A DNA stretch of 64,000 nt, from assembly GCA_965214915.1 (NCBI GenBank), contig CBDCCP010000002.1, positions 372,001 through 436,000 of the forward strand. Reading direction: 5' to 3'. The position numbers and the translations under genes are program-made. The notes under the pieces were generated by a model. The model searched no databases and was not told the DNA's origin. It saw only the letters and a list, made by a program, of their open reading frames with translations. Of the stretch, positions 54,805 through 63,156 are shown in pieces; position 1 is the first letter of the stretch; each line of letters starts with the position of its first letter. Source of the stretch: CATQHP01 sp965214915 (lineage in GTDB: Bacteria > Acidobacteriota > Terriglobia > Bryobacterales > UBA6623).

Positions 54805-57800
54805 TTACTCGACGGCTATGGTGACGCCGGGTTGGCTGGTCCTGCCGCCGATGGCTATTATGACTTCCGTCGCGTCGTTGGGCGCGAGGCCCGGCGGCAC
54901 TTCCACCAGTATCGCGTTCACTCCCGCCAGCGTAGGCGCCAAGCCCGAAAACAGCACCCGTTCCTCGGCTGCTTCCACGCCGCCGATGCTCACCCGCGGG
55001 CGCGCCGTCGTGCGCCGCAGCGCCACGTTCGAGCCGTCGGCCAGGCACACGCCCTCGGGCCCGCACGAGTTCTCCCCATCGGCAACCGGCGGCTGCACCG
55101 GCCCCAGCCCCGTGGCGTAGAGCTCCAGCACGTCCCCGGCCCGCGCCGGACGGCTCTCTCCGACCGCGCCGCGCGGCGCCGCGAGAATCCCCGCGCCCGC
55201 CAACCAAGCCGCCGCTTGGCCCGTCCCCTCGCCCGATAGCGTAAAGATCCCCGGCGCATGGGCCGCTATGAAAAACCGCCGCGGATAGCTGCTACTCTCG
55301 GCCGTCTCCACGACCGCCTCCGCCAGGGCGCCGCCGCCGGCTTCAAGAGCCTCCATGCCCAACGCCCACGGCAACTGCGCCTCGATGCGTTGCGGCCCTA
55401 CGGAGAACAACGGGGCTTCCAGGCCATCGAACTGCACGCTGACCCCGCCCAGGCTCGCAGGCAGCGGGAAACCCTCCGCTTCCGCCGTCTCGCCGCCTGT
55501 GAAGTTCTGGCCCTGTACGACGACCAGCGAGCCCGGCGCCACAGGCAAAGGCGCCGCGCCGAACGGCCCCGGCGCGCCCAACGCGCTCATGACCGCCGCG
55601 TTGACCACCCCGCGCTCCGATACCGCCGGCCCCCGCGGCGGCAGCACCGTCAGGGCGATGCGCACCTGTGCTGTGAGGCGCCGGGCGGTGTGGATGTACA
55701 GCCGCCCACTGTACTGCCCTCCTTGCCCGTCTGCGTTTACGGCGCGCAGCCCGGCCGGGTGGACCGTGACGGCAATCGTCGTCTGTTCGTCTTTGGCCAG
55801 GCTCCCGCTCGACGGCGAAACCGCGACCCAGCGCCGATTGGGCTGTACCGTGAAGTCGGCCTCGCCGTTCGCGGCGGTCAGGACGATGGTCTGCACAGCC
55901 GGCTCGGCATCCTGCTCCAGCACGAACGCCAGCGCCGTGGGTTGCGCGTTCACCGTCGAAGTCGGCGCCGGAGGCGTGGTTGGCGGAGGCGTGGTTGGCG
56001 CAGGCGTCGTCGTCGGCCGCAAGCGGCGGATGCGGTGGTTCCAGGCATCGGCGATGTACAGGTTGCCCGAGCCGTCCACTGCTACGCCGGAGGGGTAGTG
56101 GAGCTGGGCCGCCGTCGCCGGGCCGCCATCGCCGCTGTAGCCGGGCGTCCCGGTTCCGGCCACCGTGAAGATGATGCCGCCGGCGTCCACTTTGTGGATG
56201 CGGTGGTTGCCCCTGTTGGCGATATACAGGTTGCCCGAGCCGTCCACCGCTACGCTGGAAGGGAAGTAGAGTCCCGCCGCCGTCGCCGGGCCGCCGTCGC
56301 CGCTGTAGTCGCGCACCCCGTGTCCGGCCACCGTGGAGACGATGCCGGCAGCGTCCACCTTGCAGACGAGGTGGTTGTTCCTATCGGCGATATACAGGTT
56401 GCCCGAGTCGTCCGCCGCCACGCCTCGGGGGGCGGATAATCGCGCCGCGGCGGCCGGTCCGCCGTCGCCTCTGTAACCGCTCTGCCCGGTTCCGGCCACA
56501 GTGGAGATGACGCCGGCAGCGTCCACCTTGCGGATGCGATTGTTCCAAGTATCGGCGATGTACAGGTTGCCCGAGCCGTCCACCGCCACGCCTTCGGGGG
56601 ATGTGATTTGCGCCGCTATGGCCGGGCCGCCGTCCCCGCTGTAGCCCCACACCCCGTTTCCCGCCACCGTGGAGATGCCCCCCGCTGCATCCACCTTGCG
56701 GACGCGCGAGTTGGCGGTATCGGCGATGTACAGGTTGCCCGAATCGTCCGCCGCCACGCCGGAGGGGGAGGCGATTTGCGCCGCCGTCGCCGGGCCGCCG
56801 TCGCCGTCGTAGCTCCTGCGTCCGGTTCCCGCTATTGGGGAGATAAGGCCGGCAGGGTCCACTTTGCGGATGCGATTGTTCCCAGTATCGGCGATGTACA
56901 GGTTGCCCGAGCCGTCCACCGCTACGCCAAAGGGTTGGTAGAGTCGCGCCGCGGTCGCCGTGTCGCCGTCCCCGCTGTAGCCGCGCTCCCCGGTTCCTGC
57001 CACCGTGGAGATGACGCCGGCAGGGTCCACCTTGCGGATGCGGTGGTTGCCCAAATCGGCGATGTACAGGTTGCCCGAGTCGTCCACCGCCATTCCGTAG
57101 GGGGAGTTGATTTGCGCCGCGGTCGCCTGGCCGCCGTCCCCGCTGTAACCGTGTTCCCCGGTTCCCGCCGCCGTGGTTATGAGGCCGGCAGCGTCCACTT
57201 TGCGGATGCGGCCGTTGCCCCAATCGGCGATATACAGCGCGCCCGAGCCGTCCACCGCCACGCCCCTGGGATCGTTGAGATGCGCCGCGGTCGCCGCGAT
57301 GTCGTCTCCGTTGTAACCGTATGCCCCGGTTCCCGCCGCCGTGGTTATGAGACCGGCAGCGTCTACTTTGCGGATGCGGTGATTCCGGTTATCGGCGATG
57401 TACAGCGCCCCCGAGCCGTCCACTGCTACGCCGTAGGGGGAATAGAGTTGCGCCGCGGTCGCCGCGCCGCCGTCCCCGCCGTAACCGCTCTCGCCGGTTC
57501 CGGCCACCGTGGTTATGAGGCCCGCGGCGTCCACTTTGCGGATGCGGTGGTTCTGACTATCGGCGATGTACAGGTTGCCCGAACCGTCCAGCGCCACGTC
57601 AAAGGGGAAGTAGAGTCGGGCTGCCGTCGCCGCGGCGCCGTCGCCGCCGTAACCGCTCTCGCCGGTTCCGGCCACCGTGGTTATGAGGCCCGCGGCGTCC
57701 ACTTTGCGGATGCGGTGGTTGTTCCTGTCAGCGATGTACAGGTTGCCCGAACCGTCCAGCGCTACGCCGGAAGGTAAGGTGAGTTGCGCCGCCGCCGCCG

Positions 57801-58170
57801 CGCCCTCGTCGCCTCTCTCTACGCTTCCCGCAATCGTCTCGATGATCCGGTCAATTGCGGGCTGCGCCCAGGCCGCGACGGCCATCGCCGCCCAAAGTGC
57901 GGCGAGGCCGCTTGCGCGGCCGGTGGAGAGTGGAGAGCGAAGCGTGGGGAGTGAAAAACAAGACCGCAGGAGCGAGAATGCCCCGAGCGAACTACTCCCT
58001 CTATGACGGGCTGGAGCCGCTGCGCGGTCAGTGCATAGTGGGTGGTGGGTAGTGAATAGTAAAACTGCTCGCGCGGCGTGGAGAAACGCGCAAGAAGGGG
58101 AAAAAGAGAGCGGAAGAGCGGCGAGGCCGCTACTCCTGATAGGCTGACGGGCTGACGGGCTGCCTTTCAT
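54805..58170 (-). CDS. Exported NHL-repeat protein with Ig-like linker and Solibacter-type C-terminal domain
   Basis: This large paralogue has 11 NHL repeats of 56 aa (pattern GVAVDGSGNLYIADxxNHRIRKVDAAG) between about 56017 and 57783. A Pro/Thr linker (PAPTTPPPTTPP) follows, then a BACON-like beta domain (RRWVAVSPSSGSLAKDEQT) and a Solibacter-type C-terminal domain (RGVVNAAVMSALG…APGSLVVVQGQNFTGGE). The start is uncertain: the first ATG in frame near the signal is 58170, but only sequence from about 57885 onward is clearly coding (GLAALWAAMAVAAWAQ is the probable signal end). A degenerate heptamer array lies within the upstream part. Secreted or surface location is expected. Confidence 0.85.
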   Translation of the reverse strand: MKGSPSARQPIRSSGLAALPLSFSPSCAFLHAARAVLLFTTHHPLCTDRAAAPARHRGSSSLGAFSLLRSCFSLPTLRSPLSTGRASGLAALWAAMAVAAWAQPAIDRIIETIAGSVERGDEGAAAAAQLTLPSGVALDGSGNLYIADRNNHRIRKVDAAGLITTVAGTGESGYGGDGAAATAARLYFPFDVALDGSGNLYIADSQNHRIRKVDAAGLITTVAGTGESGYGGDGGAATAAQLYSPYGVAVDGSGALYIADNRNHRIRKVDAAGLITTAAGTGAYGYNGDDIAATAAHLNDPRGVAVDGSGALYIADWGNGRIRKVDAAGLITTAAGTGEHGYSGDGGQATAAQINSPYGMAVDDSGNLYIADLGNHRIRKVDPAGVISTVAGTGERGYSGDGDTATAARLYQPFGVAVDGSGNLYIADTGNNRIRKVDPAGLISPIAGTGRRSYDGDGGPATAAQIASPSGVAADDSGNLYIADTANSRVRKVDAAGGISTVAGNGVWGYSGDGGPAIAAQITSPEGVAVDGSGNLYIADTWNNRIRKVDAAGVISTVAGTGQSGYRGDGGPAAAARLSAPRGVAADDSGNLYIADRNNHLVCKVDAAGIVSTVAGHGVRDYSGDGGPATAAGLYFPSSVAVDGSGNLYIANRGNHRIHKVDAGGIIFTVAGTGTPGYSGDGGPATAAQLHYPSGVAVDGSGNLYIADAWNHRIRRLRPTTTPAPTTPPPTTPPAPTSTVNAQPTALAFVLEQDAEPAVQTIVLTAANGEADFTVQPNRRWVAVSPSSGSLAKDEQTTIAVTVHPAGLRAVNADGQGGQYSGRLYIHTARRLTAQVRIALTVLPPRGPAVSERGVVNAAVMSALGAPGPFGAAPLPVAPGSLVVVQGQNFTGGETAEAEGFPLPASLGGVSVQFDGLEAPLFSVGPQRIEAQLPWALGMEALEAGGGALAEAVVETAESSSYPRRFFIAAHAPGIFTLSGEGTGQAAAWLAGAGILAAPRGAVGESRPARAGDVLELYATGLGPVQPPVADGENSCGPEGVCLADGSNVALRRTTARPRVSIGGVEAAEERVLFSGLAPTLAGVNAILVEVPPGLAPNDATEVIIAIGGRTSQPGVTIAVE
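56017..57783 (-). repeat. 168-bp tandem coding repeats (11 NHL units)
   Basis: Eleven units of 168 bp (the last shorter) inside the second NHL gene. The unit sequence differs from the first gene (DAAG instead of DAHG), so each array has been homogenised separately. Confidence 0.85.
58030..58059. repeat. Degenerate heptanucleotide array
   Basis: Units agtgcat, agtgggt, ggtgggt, agtgaat plus ag. A short related gtggaga doublet is at 57922-57935. This is the third site of the heptamer family in the window. Confidence 0.75.
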
Positions 58171-58665
58171 TCCCAACCTTTTGTTCGGACTTGTCAACCG
58201 AAATTCGCCGAAGCCGATAAAACAAGTTCGCGCCGCCCGCGCCAAGGCGCCGATTTTTCTAAACGATCCAGAAAACGCAAGAAAGCTTATTGCCTTCTGC
58301 CAAGCCGATGAACCCCTACCCTACACCGAACCGCGCCGCAAAATCAACAGCCCAGCCGCCAAAACTTTGCGTTTTCTTTAAGTTTGTCAATTTCTTTAAA
58401 CGTTCGTCGGCTTACAGCAAGGAAGCTCCCCATGCCCTCGCTTGGCGGTCCAACGTCCCTGCAAACTGGACTCGATCGACTGCGCAACCAACTCGCTGCG
58501 GTCGGCGTGGACGCCAAAGTCGCTCGAGTCGTTCCACATTCACCGGTTGCAGAGCGCGCCGGAGGAGGGCCGGACGCCCTGATCGAGCCGCTCGGCGCGC
58601 AAGCGGCCTGACCGTTCGTTTCCGGCATTTCCCGAGGCCCGTCTTCTTTCGAGTGGCGGGGAATT
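58171..58665. other. Gene-free stretch holding a prfA-tail relic
   Basis: No intact gene is supported. From about 58530 to 58618 the plus strand resembles the 3' end of prfA and its downstream bases; the rest shows nothing I recognise. A 66-codon open frame at 58181-58381 has no domain. Confidence 0.6.
58530..58618 (+). pseudogene. Degraded copy of the prfA 3' end
   Basis: The 28 bases ctcggcgcgcaagcggcctg… at 58591-58618 are identical to 51709-51736, which encode the last residues (LGAQAA), stop and trailer of prfA. Upstream, attcacc…ttgcag…ggagg…ggac…ctgatcgagccg aligns imperfectly with the codons for IHQLQDVLEGGLDILVEP. The reading frame is broken. It marks the edge of a segmental duplication with the neighbouring NHL relic. 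Confidence 0.7.
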
Positions 58666-59201
58666 TCATTGCCGGCGGCGGACGGTGAGGAACGGCCCTC
58701 GGGGCGTCGAGACGCCGTTGACGGCAGCTACGATGGGCGCGCCGCCGTCGGGGAGATCGTCCGGCAGGCGCAGCGTGAATTGATAGAGTCCGGCGCAGCA
58801 GGGCGACGCGCCGGCGTAGAGCACATCCTCTGCGGGAACCGCCACGTCGCTAGGGTAGTGCAGCCATGCCGCCGTCCCCGGGCCGCCATCCCCGCTGTAG
58901 CCTCTCTCCCCCGTTCCGGCCACCGTGGAGATGACGCCCGCAGCGTCCACCTTGCGAATGCGGTCGTTGTGCCGGTCAGCAATGTACAGATTGCCCATTG
59001 CATCCATCGCCACGCTGGTGGGGCTGCGGAGTTGCGCCGCGGTCGCTGCCCGCCGTCGCCTACATTTGCGCTTCCCGCAATCGTCTCGATGATCCAACCG
59101 CCCGCGGTCTGCGCTGCGGCAGCCGACGCCGCCAGCGCTGCGCAGACGCCAAGCCGCGGCGTCAGAAACTTCTTGTGCAACAGAGATTGCAAGATGCTCA
59201 A
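58666..59201 (-). pseudogene. Third NHL-repeat paralogue, deleted and frameshifted
   Basis: From ATG 59201 it encodes a signal (LTPRLGVCAALAASAAAAQ) and the start of the mature protein (IIETIAGSANVGDGG). One base is then missing near 59047-59050, after which ATAAQLRSPTSVAMDAMGN continues the first NHL repeat in another frame. After one and a half repeats, YPSDVAV joins directly to VPAEDVLYAGASPCCAGLYQ, the end of the Solibacter-type domain. The internal 700-plus residues are gone. The tail is nearly identical to that of the gene at 51765, so the copy is recent. Confidence 0.85.
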
Positions 59202-59204
59202 CCG

Positions 59205-60812
59205 CTAGCGTTCGAGCCAGGGCCGTGCGTTGCGATGCACCGCAACATCGGGGACGTCGTTCTGCAGCTTCGGCCCCGGCGTGCTGCGCCCGCGGGCGAT
59301 CTGCTCGTCGAGCAGGGCGCCGATGCGGGCGGCTATCTCGGGGCGCGTCGCCGCCAGGTTCTTCGTTTCGCCTATATCGGCGTCGAGGTCGAACAGTTGC
59401 ACGAAAGGCGCGCGGCGCAAGTCGGCTTCGGTGGGCTTTCCGCCGAATGAACGCAAAGCATCCCCCCAGGCTTGTTCGGGGACTGGCTTCGTGCCCCACA
59501 TGCCCCGCGAGCCGCTGCTCGGCGTCAGCGCGAGCTTCCACTTTTCATGCCGCACCGCAAACGCCAGCGGCGACTGCATGACCAAGTTGGCGCGGGTCGG
59601 CTCCGCTTTGGGGTTTTCGAGCAACGGGAGGAAGCTGATCGAGTCCGGCGCATTATTCCTCAATTCGAGCCCGACGATATCGGCCAGGGTCGCGGCCAGG
59701 TCGTTCAGTCCCACCAGCCGATCGCAGCGCGAGCCCGCCTCCACCTTGCCCGGCCAGCGCGCGAGCAAGGGCACGCGCAGGCCGCCCTCGTAAACCGTGA
59801 ACTTGTAGCCGCGGTAGATGCCGCTCGAATAGTGCCCCAGCTTCTCCAGGTCGCGTATCTGTCCGGCGGTCGCCTTGCGGATATTCCCCGCGTACGAGGC
59901 GGCGCCGTGGTCCGACGTGGCCAGAACCAGCGTGTTCTCCGCCAAGCCGTGCTTTTCCAAGGCCCGCAGGACCAGACCCATCGTGTGGTCGGTTTCTTCG
60001 ACGAAATCCCCGTAAAGTCCGATCTTGCTCGTGCCTTCGAACTGCGGGCTCGGACTCGTCGGCGTATGCGGAGCGGTCAACGCCACATAGAGAAAGAAGG
60101 GCTTGCCGTCCTTCGCTTGCGCGGCGTTGCGGGCGATAAAGGCGTCCGCCTCGCCGGCGAACGTGTCGAGCACGGCGTAGTCTTCGAAGTCATCCGCCGC
60201 CGGGCCGACGCGGTTGAAGGCGCTCCAGCCTTTCCGCGCCGTGACGTTGCCGACGAACCGTCCGTTGCGCGCGAATACGTAGGGGTACATGTCCAACGAT
60301 CCCGGCAGGATAAAGCTGTAATCGAAGCCGTAATCGTTCGGGCCGATTTTCAAGGGACGGTCGTAATCGACATTCTCGAGGCCTTGATTTTTACCGTCTT
60401 TCGTCGCCATCAGCGTGCCCAGGTGCCATTTGCCGACGTAGCCGGTGCGGTAGCCTACGTCCTGCAGCATCCTGCCGACGGTAAAGGCGTCGGTTTCGAG
60501 CCGCGGGTTCAGGAATCCCCAGGGGCCGTTCTCTTCGGGGGTCTTGAAGCGCCAGGCGTAACGCCCGGTCATGATGGCGATGCGCGAAGGCACGCAGACC
60601 GAGGCCGTAGCGTGGGCGTCGCTGAACAACATGCCGTCGCGAGCCAGCGAATCGAGCGCCGGGGTTGCGGTTCGGCAGCGGTCTCCCCCGTAACACTTGA
60701 TATCGCCGATGCCCAGATCGTCGGCCATCATGTACACGATGTTCGGGCGGGCCGCGGCCGGCGCCCCGGCGCCCAACGAAAAGGTCAGCAGGATGAGAAA
60801 GATTCGCTTCAT
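59205..60812 (-). CDS. Exported arylsulfatase A-like sulfatase
   Basis: The 535-aa enzyme has a Sec signal (IFLILLTFSLGAGAPAAA) and an intact formylglycine motif CVPSR at 73-77 followed by IAIMTGRYAWR. Metal-binding MADDLGIGD (about 29-37) and ATSDHGAASY are present. It should remove sulfate from a sulfated carbohydrate or aryl ester in the periplasm after conversion of C73 to formylglycine by an enzyme encoded elsewhere. It heads towards the NHL relic and follows a lactonase-type gene on the same strand. Confidence 0.93.
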   Translation of the reverse strand: MKRIFLILLTFSLGAGAPAAARPNIVYMMADDLGIGDIKCYGGDRCRTATPALDSLARDGMLFSDAHATASVCVPSRIAIMTGRYAWRFKTPEENGPWGFLNPRLETDAFTVGRMLQDVGYRTGYVGKWHLGTLMATKDGKNQGLENVDYDRPLKIGPNDYGFDYSFILPGSLDMYPYVFARNGRFVGNVTARKGWSAFNRVGPAADDFEDYAVLDTFAGEADAFIARNAAQAKDGKPFFLYVALTAPHTPTSPSPQFEGTSKIGLYGDFVEETDHTMGLVLRALEKHGLAENTLVLATSDHGAASYAGNIRKATAGQIRDLEKLGHYSSGIYRGYKFTVYEGGLRVPLLARWPGKVEAGSRCDRLVGLNDLAATLADIVGLELRNNAPDSISFLPLLENPKAEPTRANLVMQSPLAFAVRHEKWKLALTPSSGSRGMWGTKPVPEQAWGDALRSFGGKPTEADLRRAPFVQLFDLDADIGETKNLAATRPEIAARIGALLDEQIARGRSTPGPKLQNDVPDVAVHRNARPWLER

Positions 60813-60836
60813 GACGCCGCCTCGCTGCGGTCGGAA

Positions 60837-61664
60837 TTATAGCTTGTACGCCTCGACCGCCGTGCCGCCGAGAATCCGCGCCTGCTCGTCGGCGGTCAAC
60901 GTCGCAACGTACTCTGCTACGATCTCGTGCCAGCGAGCGTATTCCACGGCGAGCAGGCAGACCGGCCAATCCGATCCGAACATCAGCCGCTGCGGGCCGA
61001 ACGCTTCGACGACCGTATCGAGATAGGGCTTCAACTCGGCCTCGGTCCAGCTTTGCCAATCGGCTTCCGTGGCCATGCCGGAGATTTTGCAGTAAACGTT
61101 CTCGCGCCGCGCCAGCTCGACGATCAGGCTCTGCCAGGGCGAAAGGTAGCCGTCGCGGATGCGCGGCTTGGCGATATGATCGACGACGAACGCCTGATTC
61201 GGATGGCGGTCGACGAACTGGATCGTCTGCGGCAAGTGCTTTTCGAAAATCAGAATGTCGTAGATCAAATTCGCTTCCGTGACGGCCTCGATTCCGGCGT
61301 TGAAGTCTTCGCGCAGCATGTAGCGGTCGTCTTCCTCGTCGTGCAGGACATGGCGGTAGCCCTTGAGCTTCTCCGCACCCGAAAACTCGGCTATTGCATC
61401 CCGGACCTGCGGAGCGATCAGAGGGACCCAGCCGACTACCCCCTTGATGAAGTCGTGCCGCCGGGCATGAGCCAGCAGGAAGCGCGTTTCTTCCAGGATT
61501 TGCCGCGCCTGAACCGAAACGACGCCGTCGATCCCGGCGCGGTCGATCTCCCGCTTCAGATCCGCCGGCAGAAAATCGCGGCGGATGCGCGCCATACGGT
61601 CATTCATCCAGCCGTATTCTTTCTCGTTGTATTTCCAGAAATGATGATGGGCGTCGATCTTCAT
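60837..61664 (-). CDS. Amidohydrolase-family lactonase (L-fuconolactonase-like)
   Basis: The 275-aa cytoplasmic protein opens with IDAHHHFWKYNEKEYGWM and carries GYRHVLHDEEDDRYM and LMFGSDWPVC, features of the L-fuconolactone and L-rhamnono-lactone hydrolase group within amidohydrolase_2. It would open a sugar lactone to the acid. The next gene encodes an aldo/keto reductase that could make the lactone, and sulfatases flank the pair. The exact sugar is inferred only. Confidence 0.8.
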   Translation of the reverse strand: MKIDAHHHFWKYNEKEYGWMNDRMARIRRDFLPADLKREIDRAGIDGVVSVQARQILEETRFLLAHARRHDFIKGVVGWVPLIAPQVRDAIAEFSGAEKLKGYRHVLHDEEDDRYMLREDFNAGIEAVTEANLIYDILIFEKHLPQTIQFVDRHPNQAFVVDHIAKPRIRDGYLSPWQSLIVELARRENVYCKISGMATEADWQSWTEAELKPYLDTVVEAFGPQRLMFGSDWPVCLLAVEYARWHEIVAEYVATLTADEQARILGGTAVEAYKL

Positions 61665-61702
61665 AACGCTGCGTTATACTCTGCCGCGCCGGGAAGCCGC
61701 AG

Positions 61703-62635
61703 TCAATCGCGGTTCTCGGGGAGGCCGGTCGGCCATATCCGGTTTTTTACCGGCTCGACCAGAGTCTCGATTCGTTGCAATAGGTCCGGGGGCGTCTCGA
61801 AGTCGAACACCGCAAGGTTTTTGCGGACGTGCCGCGTCTTCGACATGCCGACCAGCGTACTCGCGCAACCGGGGTAGTCGAAGCAGAACTTCAACGCAAC
61901 GTCCGCCACGTCGACGCCGGCTGAGCGGCACAGCGCCGCGATCTTCGCGCCGACTTCCTTGACTTCCTCATCCGCCGCATGCCATTCCGGCGCTCCGCGC
62001 TCGGTCAGGATGCGCAAGTGCAGCGGCGAGGCGTTGATCAGGCCGATGCCGTTTTCCGCGCAGAAGGGCCGCAATGCGTCGTCGAGATCTCTGACCATCA
62101 GGTTGTAGCGGGCGTAAGAGAGGATGCTGTCCACGGGCGCCCGCGAGGCAACGTCTTGCAGAATCCCCAGCGGCAGCGCGGTAATGCCCACGTAGCGGCA
62201 TTTCCCTTCTTGCTGCATTTTGCGGGCGACAGGCAGCGCCTCATGGATGACCTGTTCCCTGTTTACGAACTCGATGTCATGCATCTGGAAGAGGTCGATG
62301 TAGTCGGCGCGCAGCCTGCGCAGCGATTCCTCGATGCTGCGCCGCACGCGCTCCGCGGAAAAATCGAACTTGTCGACGTCGTAGCGGCCGCATTTGGTGG
62401 CCAGGACGATGTTTTTGCGTTTGGCGCCCAGGGCCTTGCCCAGACGCTCTTCGGAAAGAGTCCGCCCGTAGTACGGCGAGGTGTCGAAGAAGTTCACGCC
62501 GTTGTCGATGGCCATATGGACGGCGCGGTCTCCCTCGGTTGCGTCGATTGCCTCGAACTCGTTGCCGAGCGGGGAAGCGCCGTAGCCGAGGACGGAAATT
62601 TCGAGTTCCGTGTTGCCTAATCTGCGGTATTCCAT
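61703..62635 (-). CDS. Aldo/keto reductase (L-galactose/L-fucose dehydrogenase-like)
   Basis: The 310-aa NAD(P)-dependent oxidoreductase has the catalytic tetrad D51, Y56, K81, H119 (FFDTSPYYG, ATKCGRYD, LFQMHDIE). The KCGRYD…FDFSAERVRRSIEESLRRL pattern is close to the L-galactose 1-dehydrogenase branch. It likely oxidises an aldose at C1 to the lactone. It lies 38 bp upstream of the lactonase gene on the same strand. Confidence 0.85.
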   Translation of the reverse strand: MEYRRLGNTELEISVLGYGASPLGNEFEAIDATEGDRAVHMAIDNGVNFFDTSPYYGRTLSEERLGKALGAKRKNIVLATKCGRYDVDKFDFSAERVRRSIEESLRRLRADYIDLFQMHDIEFVNREQVIHEALPVARKMQQEGKCRYVGITALPLGILQDVASRAPVDSILSYARYNLMVRDLDDALRPFCAENGIGLINASPLHLRILTERGAPEWHAADEEVKEVGAKIAALCRSAGVDVADVALKFCFDYPGCASTLVGMSKTRHVRKNLAVFDFETPPDLLQRIETLVEPVKNRIWPTGLPENRD

Positions 62636-62650
62636 GTTCGTGCGGGCGGG

Positions 62651-63121
62651 CTACAGCCGGCAAGTCGCCAGGCCGCGCTTGACGAGGTACTGCTGATGAT
62701 AGTCTTCCGCAACGTAAAAAGTCGCCGCCGGCTCGATTGCAGTGGCCACCGGAGACGCCAGCCGCCCCGAGGCGTCCAACCGTCGCTTCGACTCTTCCGC
62801 CGCGGCCTTTTGTTCGGGCGTGTGATAGAAGATCACCGTCCGGTACTGCTCGCCGAAATCCGGTCCTTGCCGGTTTACTTGCGTCGGGTCGTGCGCGTTC
62901 CAGAAAGTATCCACCAGCGTTTCGTACGAAACCTTTTCGGGGTCGTACTCGACCTCGACGACTTCCGTATGGCCCGTATCGCCGCGGCAAACGTCCCGGT
63001 AGGTGGGATTCTCGTAACGGCCCCCCTCGTACCCGACAAGGGCGTTGGTCACTCCCGGAACGTTGCGGAAAGTCACTTCGACGCCCCAGAAACAACCGGC
63101 CCCGAACGTCGCTTTCGCCAT
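62651..63121 (-). CDS. msrA: Peptide methionine-S-sulfoxide reductase MsrA
   Basis: The 156-aa enzyme repairs oxidised methionine. The catalytic GCFWGVE (C10) opens the protein, and GYEGGRYENPTYRDVCRGDTGHTEVVEV and the AEDYHQQYL tail are typical. The start is ATG 63121, since the upstream part of the frame is unrelated. It is only 15 bp from the aldo/keto reductase gene. Confidence 0.95.
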   Translation of the reverse strand: MAKATFGAGCFWGVEVTFRNVPGVTNALVGYEGGRYENPTYRDVCRGDTGHTEVVEVEYDPEKVSYETLVDTFWNAHDPTQVNRQGPDFGEQYRTVIFYHTPEQKAAAEESKRRLDASGRLASPVATAIEPAATFYVAEDYHQQYLVKRGLATCRL

Positions 63122-63156
63122 ATCGGTTATTTTACAGTCGGCGGCGGGCCGTCCGC

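Noticed and set aside
52550..57783. Possible CRISPR-like arrays from regular spacing
   Set aside because: The repeats are in-frame 56-residue NHL units without short repeat/unique spacer structure.
58181..58381. 66-codon plus-strand open frame
   Set aside because: No family resemblance and it lies in a region of duplication debris.
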